Source: Pelagerythrobacter marensis
GTDB taxonomy: Bacteria > Pseudomonadota > Alphaproteobacteria > Sphingomonadales > Sphingomonadaceae
Length of the DNA: 64,000 nt
Assembly: GCF_036700095.1 (NCBI RefSeq)
Contig: NZ_CP144918.1
Coordinates: 1,365,001 to 1,429,000 of the forward strand
Reading direction: 5' to 3'
Shown one piece after another: positions 26,562-33,471 of the stretch (its first letter is position 1; the number at the start of each line of letters is the position of its first letter). The translations under genes were made by a program, and so were the position numbers. A model generated the notes under the pieces. That model searched no databases. It saw nothing but the letters and a program-made list of their open reading frames with translations, and was not told where the DNA came from.

Positions 26562-27003
26562 AAAAACACCCACCCACACCCCACCATCCGCTGGCGAGTG
26601 CGGACCTTACGCCGGAGCATACAGGCAAGCGGACGGAATCGGCCGGTGCCGCCTGGGCATCACAGGATTGCCACCTGGGCGTCACAGGGTTGCCTTGGTA
26701 ACATCGTTGCGAACGGCGAAAGGGGTTACGGCAACCTTCCGCTCGGCCCTTAAGGGCTGCGAGGCGAGATACGGCCAGGGCTCGCCGGCACCGTATCCGT
26801 CGGGGGGTGTCCCTTGGCTCTGCGGCGTTGAGGCCCACCGCAGGGCGGGAAGGGACAGGTCCCCCGAAAACTCCTCGCAAACCGGCTAAGGGGGCTTTCT
26901 CTAAAAGGTCACTAGCCCCCCGAGGCACCGGCCGTCTGGACGAAGCGGCCTGCGTGACGCGTACACGCTCCGCCCCCGTCGCTGTGTGCCAGAGTGTGCT
27001 GGC
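26562..27003 (-). ncRNA. Probable structured non-coding RNA of unknown family
   Basis: On the minus strand, downstream of a near-consensus promoter, about 440 bases contain nested complementary segments: GGGGGCT/AGCCCCC (26890-26896 with 26914-26920), TGTCCCTT/AAGGGACA (26808-26815 with 26850-26857) enclosing CTGCGG/CCGCAG, GATACGG/CCGTATC (26768-26774 with 26791-26797), the GCCCTTAAGGGC hairpin (26746-26757) and a 22-base near-repeat (26651-26672, 26673-26694). A T run on the minus strand at 26562-26566 could end it. It lacks the diagnostic sequences of RNase P RNA, tmRNA and SRP RNA. Boundaries are estimates. Confidence 0.5.
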
Positions 27004-27009
27004 TGGGCT

Positions 27010-27038
27010 CCTATAACCCAATGGGTTACAATTGTCAA
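27010..27038 (-). promoter_or_regulatory. Near-consensus promoter with palindrome in spacer
   Basis: On the minus strand TTGACA (27038-27033) and TATAGG (27015-27010) are exactly 17 bases apart. The spacer carries TAACCCA-N-TGGGTTA (27014-27028), a palindrome touching the -10, so a repressor could bind there. Transcription would run leftward into the structured segment, away from gshA. Confidence 0.65.
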
Positions 27039-27060
27039 GCTACTTTTGCCATATTCCCGA

Positions 27061-27266
27061 GTCCCTTTCCGAGTCCCAGCGCAGGCTGGGACCTCGTGCT
27101 ATCGGGCGGAGCGCCAGCGGCCTGAGGCCCCAGCCTGCGCTGGGGCTCGGAAGGGTATTGGACATAGCGCCTGTGGCCTGAGGTCCCAGCCTGCGTGGGT
27201 GCGCGGAGGGTTATCGGGCGACACGCCAGCGGCCTGAGGCCCCAGCCTGCGCTGGGGCTCGGGAGT
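27061..27266. repeat. Palindromic repeat cluster (right)
   Basis: Four hairpins of the GCCCCAGC/GCTGGGGC or GTCCCAGC/GCTGGGAC type near 27076, 27131, 27184 and 27239, two of them preceded by CGCCAGCGGCCTGAGG, the reverse of the tail seen in the left cluster. The third copy is decayed. Same family as 26371-26500. Confidence 0.85.
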
Positions 27267-27288
27267 TTTGGTGTCGTATCGGGGGCGG

Positions 27289-28659
27289 CTAGAAACTCTG
27301 CTCGTAAACCCGCGTCACGTCGCCTGCCCATTCGCCGTGGTAGAGGTCGAGCAGGCGTTGCGCGGGGACTTTGCCGCTGGCGACGATTTCGTCGAGCGTT
27401 TCGAGGAAGCCGGTTTCGTTGTCGCCCCCGGTGTTGAACCGGGCGCGCGCGGCGAGGCCGGCGCGTGCGATGGCGAGCACTTCGCGGCCCAGTTCGCGCA
27501 AGGTTCCGCCGCCGGGCACGGGCGCGTCGAGCGCCAGTTTCGGCACCGCGCCGCGCAGCGCCTCGCGCTCTTCCGTCGTCCAGCCTTTCACCAGGTCCCA
27601 CGCGGCATCGAGCGCGGTCTGGTCGTAGAGCAGGCCGACCCAGAAGGCGGGCAGGGCGCAGATCCGGTTCCACGGCCCGCCGTCGGCGCCGCGCATTTCG
27701 AGGAAGCTCTTGAGCCGCACCTCGGGGAAGGCGGTGGACAGGTGATCCCACCAGTCGCCCTCGCGCGGTTTTTCCCCCGGCAGCGCGGGCAGCCGGCCGT
27801 CGAGGAAATCGCGGAAGCTCTGCCCCGCGGCGTCGATATATTTCCCGTCGCGGAAGACGAAATACATCGGCACGTCGAGCATGTAATCGACCCACCGTTC
27901 GTAGCCGAAGCCGTCCTCGAACACGAACGGCAACATGCCGGTGCGGTGCGGGTCGGTGTCCGACCAGATATGGCTGCGATAGCTGAGAAAACCGTTGGGC
28001 TTGCCTTCGGTAAAGGGCGAATTGGCGAACAGCGCGGTGGCGAGCGGCTGGAGCGCCAGGCCGACGCGGAACTTCTTCGCCATGTCCGCCTCGCTGCCGT
28101 AGTCGAGATTGACCTGGATCGTGCAGGTGCGCAGCATCATGTCGAGCCCGAGGTTGCCGACGCGCGGCATGTGCCGGATCATGATGTCGTAGCGCCCCTT
28201 GGGCATGACCGGCAGCTCTTCGCGAGTCTTGTCGGGCCACATGCCCAGGCCGAGAAAGCCGACCCCGCAGCATTCGCCGATCGCCTTGACCTGTTCGAGG
28301 TGGCGCCCCGTCTCGTTGCAGGTTTCGTGCAGGTTTTCGAGCGGCGCGCCCGACAGTTCGAGCTGGCCCGCCGGTTCCAGGCTGACCGTGCCGTCCGCCC
28401 CGCGCATGGCGATGACCTTGCCGCCTTCCTCGACCGGTTCCCAGCCGAACTGCTTCAGGTTGAGCAGCAGATCGCGGATGCCGCAGCTCTCGTCGTAGCT
28501 GGGGGCGTGGAAATCCTCGCGCTTGTAAACGAGCTTCTCGTGCTCGGTCCCGATGCGCCAGGCATCCCTGGGTTTCTCCCCCCGCTGCATCGGCGCGACC
28601 AGCTGGTCGCGGCTCTCGATGATCGGGTCCTCGGCGGCGGCAGCCTCGCGTGTGCTCAT
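27289..28659 (-). CDS. gshA: Glutamate-cysteine ligase (plant/alphaproteobacterial type)
   Basis: A 456-residue enzyme that makes gamma-glutamylcysteine from glutamate, cysteine and ATP, the first step of glutathione synthesis. Key blocks are RIGTEHEKLV near the N-terminus, LSGAPLENLHET, TCTIQVNLDY, and SFLEMRGADGG. Length fits the plant-like class used by alphaproteobacteria. Start MSTREAAAAED has a GGGGG-rich site upstream. It follows rsmE by 49 bases. Confidence 0.95.
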   Translation of the reverse strand: MSTREAAAAEDPIIESRDQLVAPMQRGEKPRDAWRIGTEHEKLVYKREDFHAPSYDESCGIRDLLLNLKQFGWEPVEEGGKVIAMRGADGTVSLEPAGQLELSGAPLENLHETCNETGRHLEQVKAIGECCGVGFLGLGMWPDKTREELPVMPKGRYDIMIRHMPRVGNLGLDMMLRTCTIQVNLDYGSEADMAKKFRVGLALQPLATALFANSPFTEGKPNGFLSYRSHIWSDTDPHRTGMLPFVFEDGFGYERWVDYMLDVPMYFVFRDGKYIDAAGQSFRDFLDGRLPALPGEKPREGDWWDHLSTAFPEVRLKSFLEMRGADGGPWNRICALPAFWVGLLYDQTALDAAWDLVKGWTTEEREALRGAVPKLALDAPVPGGGTLRELGREVLAIARAGLAARARFNTGGDNETGFLETLDEIVASGKVPAQRLLDLYHGEWAGDVTRVYEQSF

Positions 28660-28708
28660 TCGGGAGGGGGTAGGAAACCGCACCTTTCGTGGGAAGGAAA
28701 TTATTCTT

Positions 28709-29470
28709 CTACGAATTTTTCTGCGCTTGCCAGTCGCCGCAAGTCGCCATCCATACGGCGGTGGCGGCAATGGCGGCGGTTTCCGCGCGCAGGATGCGCG
28801 GCCCCAGCGCGATCGGGCGGGCGGCGGGAAGGGCGCGGACCGCCTCGCGCTCGGCATCGTCGAACCCGCCTTCCGGCCCCACCAGCAGCGCGGCCGGGCC
28901 GGGATGGCCGGCGAACGCCTGCGGGGCCGGGGTGCCGCCCAGCTCGTCGGCGAAGAACAGCGTGCGGCCCGCCGGCCAGTCGCGGAGCAGGCGGTCGAGG
29001 TCGGTCGCGGGGGCGAGTTCGGGCAGCGCGGTGCGCCCGCACTGCTCTGCGGCTTCGACCATGCGTTTGCGCAGGCGCTCTTCGTTGACCTTGCGCACGA
29101 CCGAGCGGCGCATGGCGACCGGCACGAACCGGCGCACTCCCAGCTCGCAGGCCTTTTCCGCGATCAGCGCGAAGTTGTCGCGCTGGATCGGGGAGGCACA
29201 GAGCCACAAGTCGGGCACGTCCTCGCGCGGGGCGAGGCGCTCTTCGACGATGACCGTGCAGGCGCGCGCGCCGCCGGGGCCGAGCCGGGCGAGGTATTCG
29301 CCGGTCCGGTCGTCGAACAGCCGCACCGGATCGCCTTCGCCGCGGCGCATCACCGCGACGAGATAGCGCGCCTGGCCCGGATCGAGCGCGACGGTCGCCC
29401 CCGGCCCGATCTCGCCGTCGATATAGAGGCGAGGGGTCGAGCGGGGCGGCCAGGCGGGGGTGGCGGGCAT
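28709..29470 (-). CDS. rsmE: 16S rRNA (uracil-1498-N3)-methyltransferase
   Basis: A 253-residue SPOUT-class methyltransferase. The N-terminal PUA-like part reads RLYIDGEIGPGATVALD, and the C-terminal knot has LLVGPEGGFDDAERE and LGPRILRAETAA, both signatures of RsmE. It methylates U1498 of 16S rRNA using S-adenosylmethionine. First gene of a pair with gshA, a common alphaproteobacterial arrangement. Confidence 0.95.
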   Translation of the reverse strand: MPATPAWPPRSTPRLYIDGEIGPGATVALDPGQARYLVAVMRRGEGDPVRLFDDRTGEYLARLGPGGARACTVIVEERLAPREDVPDLWLCASPIQRDNFALIAEKACELGVRRFVPVAMRRSVVRKVNEERLRKRMVEAAEQCGRTALPELAPATDLDRLLRDWPAGRTLFFADELGGTPAPQAFAGHPGPAALLVGPEGGFDDAEREAVRALPAARPIALGPRILRAETAAIAATAVWMATCGDWQAQKNS

Positions 29471-29581
29471 GGAGTCCTCGTGCGTGCGTCGTACGAATTG
29501 ACGGCCTAGCCGAGCGCGGCGGGCGATCAAGTGCGCGATCGCGGCTTTCGCCGACCGCGCCGGCTGGCTAGGGCAGACAGG

Positions 29582-30484
29582 ATGAGCGACAGCATCGTCC
29601 CCGACAGCGAACATCGCGGCCTCGTGGCGCGACTGCCGCAGGTCCCGCGCGACCTGGCGCAGCTTGCGCGGTTCGACCGGCCGATCGGCTGGTGGCTGCT
29701 GTTCTGGCCCTGCGCCTGGGGCGTGTGGCTGGCGGGCGCGGGCGGGCAATGGGCGCTGCTCGCCTGGCTGCTGCTGGGCAGCGTGGCGATGCGCGGGGCG
29801 GGCTGCGTCTACAACGACATCGTCGACGCCGATCTGGATCGCAAGGTGGCGCGCACCGCGGTGCGGCCGGTCGCGAGCGGGCGGATATCGAAGCGGCTGG
29901 CCTGGGCCTGGCTGCTGGCGCTGTGCGCGGTGGGCCTTGTGGTCCTGCTCCAGCTCCGCTGGCAGGCGCAGCTGGTCGCGCTGGCGAGCCTGGCGATGGT
30001 TGCCGCCTATCCGTACATGAAGCGGATCACCTGGTGGCCGCAGGCCTGGCTGGGGCTGGTGTTCAGCTGGGGCGCGCCGGTCGGCTGGATCGCGCTGCGC
30101 GGCGACAACCTCGACGCGCTGGCCGCGCTCTACGCCGGGTGCGTGTTGTGGGTGATCGGCTACGACACGATCTACGCCTTGCAGGATCGGGAGGACGACG
30201 CGCTGGTCGGCATCCGCTCCTCCGCCCTGCGGCTGGGCGCGCGAGTGAAGCCGGGCGTGGCGCTGTTCTATGCCGGCGCGGTGGCGCTGTGGGCGCTCGC
30301 CTTCTGGCTGCTGCGCGCCGACTGGGTGGCGCTGCTGGCGCTGATCCCGGCGGCCGCGCACCTCGCCTGGCAAGTGGCGACGCTCGACCCGGCGGACCCG
30401 GCCAACCCGCTCGACCGCTTCCGGGCGAACCGCTGGACCGGGGCGCTGGTCGCCGCCGCCTGCTTCGTGGTGGGCAATGCCTGA
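29582..30484 (+). CDS. ubiA: 4-hydroxybenzoate polyprenyltransferase
   Basis: A 300-residue membrane prenyltransferase of ubiquinone synthesis. The two Asp-rich motifs are NDIVDADLDRKVARTAVRP (first) and YDTIYALQDREDD (second), binding magnesium-diphosphate. About eight or nine helices. Starts MSDSIVPDSEHRG, divergent from rsmE with 111 bases between them, and ends close to the convergent VOC gene. Confidence 0.95.
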   Translation: MSDSIVPDSEHRGLVARLPQVPRDLAQLARFDRPIGWWLLFWPCAWGVWLAGAGGQWALLAWLLLGSVAMRGAGCVYNDIVDADLDRKVARTAVRPVASGRISKRLAWAWLLALCAVGLVVLLQLRWQAQLVALASLAMVAAYPYMKRITWWPQAWLGLVFSWGAPVGWIALRGDNLDALAALYAGCVLWVIGYDTIYALQDREDDALVGIRSSALRLGARVKPGVALFYAGAVALWALAFWLLRADWVALLALIPAAAHLAWQVATLDPADPANPLDRFRANRWTGALVAAACFVVGNA

Positions 30485-30505
30485 AGGGCGCCGCCGCGGA
30501 GGTGG

Positions 30506-30877
30506 TCAGCCGTAGCTGACCACCTCGAACTCGATCCCGTCCCAGTCGAGGAAATAGAACCGGCGCCCGGGTTCGTAGTCGGCGTGCGAGAACGGCTTCA
30601 GCCCGGCCTCGATCACGATCTGCTCCGCCGCGTCGAGATCGTCGACCAGCAGGCCGACATGGTTGAGCGGCACGCCCTTGGCATAGCCGCCGCCGGCCTC
30701 CGGGTTGGTATAGAGCGCGAGATAGGTCGTCTCGCTGCCGACGTGGATCGTCTCGCCGCCGGCCATCGCCGGGCCGCGCCAGCGTTCGTGCCAGCCCAGC
30801 AGCTTCTCGAACAGCGCGGCGCTGCGATCCGGGTCGGTGACGGTGAGGTTGGCGTGTTCGATCTGGCCCTTGGGCAT
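30506..30877 (-). CDS. VOC family protein (glyoxalase fold)
   Basis: A 123-residue vicinal-oxygen-chelate protein: IEHANLTVTDPDRSAALFEKL at the start, VPLNHVGLLVDDLDAAE in the middle, FYFLDWDGIEFEVVSY at the end. Metal ligands would be the His of IEHANL or LNHVG and the final Glu. It could be a glyoxalase, dioxygenase or thiol-epoxide resistance protein. Its promoter carries a SoxR-type site, so redox-cycling compounds may induce it. Confidence 0.85.
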   Translation of the reverse strand: MPKGQIEHANLTVTDPDRSAALFEKLLGWHERWRGPAMAGGETIHVGSETTYLALYTNPEAGGGYAKGVPLNHVGLLVDDLDAAEQIVIEAGLKPFSHADYEPGRRFYFLDWDGIEFEVVSYG

Positions 30878-30937
30878 ATGTGCACTCCTTTGCGGTTCCG
30901 GCGGCGCTGCGCCGCCTTTTGCGAATCGGTGCGAAGG

Positions 30938-30968
30938 ACAATGCAACTTCAACTTAACTTGAGGTCAA
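30938..30968 (-). promoter_or_regulatory. SoxR-type promoter and box
   Basis: CTTCAACTTAACTTGAGG (30947-30964) matches the SoxR box CCTCAAGTTAACTTGAGG at 16 of 18 positions. On the minus strand it sits in a 19-base spacer between TTGACC (30968-30963) and CATTGT (30943-30938), the over-long spacer that MerR-family activators remodel. It points to the VOC gene, and the divergent soxR starts 26 bases to its right. Confidence 0.85.
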
Positions 30969-30993
30969 GAACGAAATGCGCTAGGGGCGAATC

Positions 30994-31464
30994 ATGCGTG
31001 CGAACGACCTGCTTCCCATCGGCGTGCTGGCGCGCCGCACCGGCCTTTCCCCTTCGGCGATTCGTTTTTACGAGGACAAGGGGCTGGTCACCGCTCACCG
31101 CACCGGCGGCAATCAGCGCCGCTTCCTGCGGTCGGACATTCGCCGGCTGAGCTTTATCCTGATCGCGCAGAAACTGGGCCTGACGCTGGAGGAGATTTCC
31201 GAACAGCTCGCCCGTCTGCCCGACAAGCGCACGCCGACCAGTTTCGACTGGTGGAAGATCAGCGAGGCGATCCGCGACCGGCTCGACCGGCGGATCGCGC
31301 AGCTGGAGGCGATGCGCGACAACCTCGACGGGTGCATCGGCTGCGGGTGCCTGAGCCTCAAACATTGCAAGCTCTACAACCCCGAAGACCGGGCTGCCGA
31401 AGCCGGCCCCGGCCCGCGGGTTCTGCGCCGGCTGGAGCAGGACGCGGCGCAGGCCGGCGGCTAG
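30994..31464 (+). CDS. soxR: Redox-sensing transcriptional activator SoxR
   Basis: A 156-residue MerR-family regulator. HTH block LARRTGLSPSAIRFYEDKG is near residues 12-30 and the [2Fe-2S] ligands CIGCGCLSLKHC are C114, C117, C119 and C125, the exact SoxR spacing. It senses redox-cycling drugs and superoxide through its cluster. The SoxR box lies in the divergent intergenic region. Its stop overlaps the MpaB-like stop by four bases. Confidence 0.97.
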   Translation: MRANDLLPIGVLARRTGLSPSAIRFYEDKGLVTAHRTGGNQRRFLRSDIRRLSFILIAQKLGLTLEEISEQLARLPDKRTPTSFDWWKISEAIRDRLDRRIAQLEAMRDNLDGCIGCGCLSLKHCKLYNPEDRAAEAGPGPRVLRRLEQDAAQAGG

Positions 31465-32330
31465 GGCGAGTCGGTTTTCACCCGGTGGCGCGGCCCTTGG
31501 CGGAAGGCCCAGCGCAGCGTCGTCCCCATGCCCCAGGCCGCGGCGCGGGCGGGCAGGGCGGCGAGGCCGGGCCGCTCCAGCCCCAGCATGGAGCGCGCGA
31601 AGGGCGGCAGCAGCGTGACCGCCTCCGCCGCCAGCGTGGCCTGGAGCGCGGCCGGCGCCGCTTCCGGCCGCTGGGTGAGGACGAAGCGCGCCACCTCGCG
31701 CGCCTCCGCCGATCCGCGCAAGTCGGCGCGCAACTCGCGGAAAATCGCCTCCGCCTCGCGCTGGTTTTCGGGCACCGGGTCGGCCCCCAGCGCGCGGGCG
31801 ATCACGGCGAACTGGCGATAGTATTCGTCGCGCGCGGCGTGCGGCAGGCCGGGGCGGACATAGCGCAGATAGGCGGCGAGGAAGCTGGTCGCCTCCGCGA
31901 CATGAACCCACGCCAGCGTGCGCGGGTCGCGCGCGGAATAGGGCGTCCCGTCGGGCAGGGTTCCGCCGACCTGCCGGTGGATGCGGTTGACCCGATCGAT
32001 CGCCGCGCGCGCATCGTCGCGATGGCCGAACGTCGTCACCGCGATGAAGCGCGCGGTGCGCCGCAGCCGCCCGTGCATGTCGTGGCGAAAATCCGAATGG
32101 TCGAGCACGCCCTGGAGCGCGTGGGGATGGAGCATTTGCAGCAGCAGGCCCCGAATGCCGCCGACCATCATCCCGACGATGTCGGCATGGACCAGCCGGA
32201 TCGGCGTGTCGCGCGCAAACAGCGCCTCTTCCGACGGCGGCACCGGCTGCTGGCCGTCCTCATTGAACACCGCGCGCACGCGCCGGACCAGCTCTGCGCG
32301 CAGGCGCTCCGAGGGAGGGCGGTCGGGCAT
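31461..32330 (-). CDS. MpaB/Lcp-type oxygenase family protein (DUF2236)
   Basis: A 289-residue protein. MLHPHALQGVLDHSDF, RLRRTARFIAVTTFG, and DPRTLAWVHVAEATSFL are the histidine-bearing blocks of the ER-bound oxygenase MpaB/DUF2236 family, likely heme-binding. Substrate unknown. Convergent with soxR. Confidence 0.88.
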   Translation of the reverse strand: MPDRPPSERLRAELVRRVRAVFNEDGQQPVPPSEEALFARDTPIRLVHADIVGMMVGGIRGLLLQMLHPHALQGVLDHSDFRHDMHGRLRRTARFIAVTTFGHRDDARAAIDRVNRIHRQVGGTLPDGTPYSARDPRTLAWVHVAEATSFLAAYLRYVRPGLPHAARDEYYRQFAVIARALGADPVPENQREAEAIFRELRADLRGSAEAREVARFVLTQRPEAAPAALQATLAAEAVTLLPPFARSMLGLERPGLAALPARAAAWGMGTTLRWAFRQGPRHRVKTDSP

Positions 32331-32430
32331 AGGACTCCTATAGCCTTGTGTGGCGACAATGAAATCTCCGCGAAATCTCCGCGCGTGGCGCTTGCAGCGG
32401 CCCGGCCGCGCGTATAGTCACCCGCGCGAG

Positions 32431-33423
32431 ATGAACGACATGACCGACAAGAGCTTCGATCAGGCGAGTAAGACCGTAATCGCCGCGCCCGACACCGAAG
32501 TCGACGTGCGCGAGACATTCGGGATCGACATCGACTGGAAAGTGCCCGCGTTTTCGAAACCCGATGAGCGCACGCCCGATCTGGACGATGCCTACGTGTT
32601 CGAACCGCAGACCACGATGGCGATCCTGGCCGGATTCGCCCACAACCGCCGGGTGATGGTCCAAGGCTATCACGGCACGGGCAAGTCGACCCACATCGAA
32701 CAGGTCGCGGCGCGGCTCAACTGGCCCTGCATCCGCATCAACCTCGACGCGCATATCAGCCGGATCGATCTGGTCGGGCGCGACGCGATCGTTCTGCGCG
32801 ACGGATTGCAGGTGACCGAATTTCGCGAAGGCTTGCTGCCCTGGGCGCTGCAGCACCCGGTGGCGCTGGTGTTCGACGAATACGACGCGGGCCGGCCCGA
32901 CGTGATGTTCGTGATCCAGCGCGTGCTGGAACAGGCGGGCAAGCTGACCCTGCTCGATCAGAACCGCGTGATCCGCCCCGATCCCAATTTCCGCCTGTTC
33001 GCCACCGCCAACACCGTGGGGCTGGGCGACACCAGCGGCCTCTATCACGGCACGCAGGCGATCAACCAGGGGCAGATGGACCGCTGGAACATCGTCGTCG
33101 GTCTCAACTATCTGCCGGCGGAGACCGAGCAGGAAATCGTCGCCGCGAAGAATCCCGACACCGACCCGAAGACGATCGCCGACATGATCAAGGTCGCCGA
33201 CCTGACCCGGCAGGGCTTCATCAGCGGCGACATCTCGACCGTGATGAGCCCGCGCACGGTTATCACCTGGGCGGAAAACGCCGCCATCTTCAAGGACGTC
33301 GGCTTCGCTTTCCGCCTCAGCTTCCTCAACAAGTGCGACGAGGCCGAACGGATGCTGGTGGCCGAATACTACCAGCGCGTCTTTGGCGAGGAACTGCCGG
33401 AGAGCGTGGTATCCGCCGCGTGA
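32431..33423 (+). CDS. cobS: Cobaltochelatase-type AAA+ ATPase subunit CobS
   Basis: A 330-residue AAA+ ATPase. Walker A is GYHGTGKST (residues 79-87) and Walker [26 protein letters not shown] is a CobS hallmark. With CobT and CobN it inserts cobalt into hydrogenobyrinic acid diamide in aerobic cobalamin synthesis. No cobT is adjacent; the next gene is a penicillin-binding protein. TATAGT 22 bases before ATG could be a -10. The ATG nine bases later is an alternative start. Confidence 0.92.
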   Translation: MNDMTDKSFDQASKTVIAAPDTEVDVRETFGIDIDWKVPAFSKPDERTPDLDDAYVFEPQTTMAILAGFAHNRRVMVQGYHGTGKSTHIEQVAARLNWPCIRINLDAHISRIDLVGRDAIVLRDGLQVTEFREGLLPWALQHPVALVFDEYDAGRPDVMFVIQRVLEQAGKLTLLDQNRVIRPDPNFRLFATANTVGLGDTSGLYHGTQAINQGQMDRWNIVVGLNYLPAETEQEIVAAKNPDTDPKTIADMIKVADLTRQGFISGDISTVMSPRTVITWAENAAIFKDVGFAFRLSFLNKCDEAERMLVAEYYQRVFGEELPESVVSAA

Positions 33424-33471
33424 CGGGTTGATGCGGTCCGTGGCTGTGTTATGTAATTAATACAGCTTTCG

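Larger units (their letters stand above)
26343..27288. other. Long gene-free region: repeats around a probable RNA gene
   Basis: This stretch of about 950 bases contains no ORF with coding character. It is made of palindromic repeats at 26371-26500, a purine-rich tract at 26500-26566, a structured segment read on the minus strand (26562-27003), its promoter (27010-27038), and another repeat cluster at 27061-27266 up to the gshA stop. Confidence 0.75.

Noticed and set aside
26562-27003. RNase P RNA, tmRNA or SRP RNA
   Set aside because: Looked for GAGGAAAGTCC and ACAGAA (RNase P), a tRNA-like end or ANDN-type tag (tmRNA) and the SRP GGAAG loop context on both strands; none was present in the right place.
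26392-27021. A 209-codon minus-strand ORF across the gene-free region
   Set aside because: It begins inside the promoter at a TTG, runs through several palindromic repeats, has no ribosome site and no coding-like composition; it is better explained as a shadow of an RNA gene and repeats.
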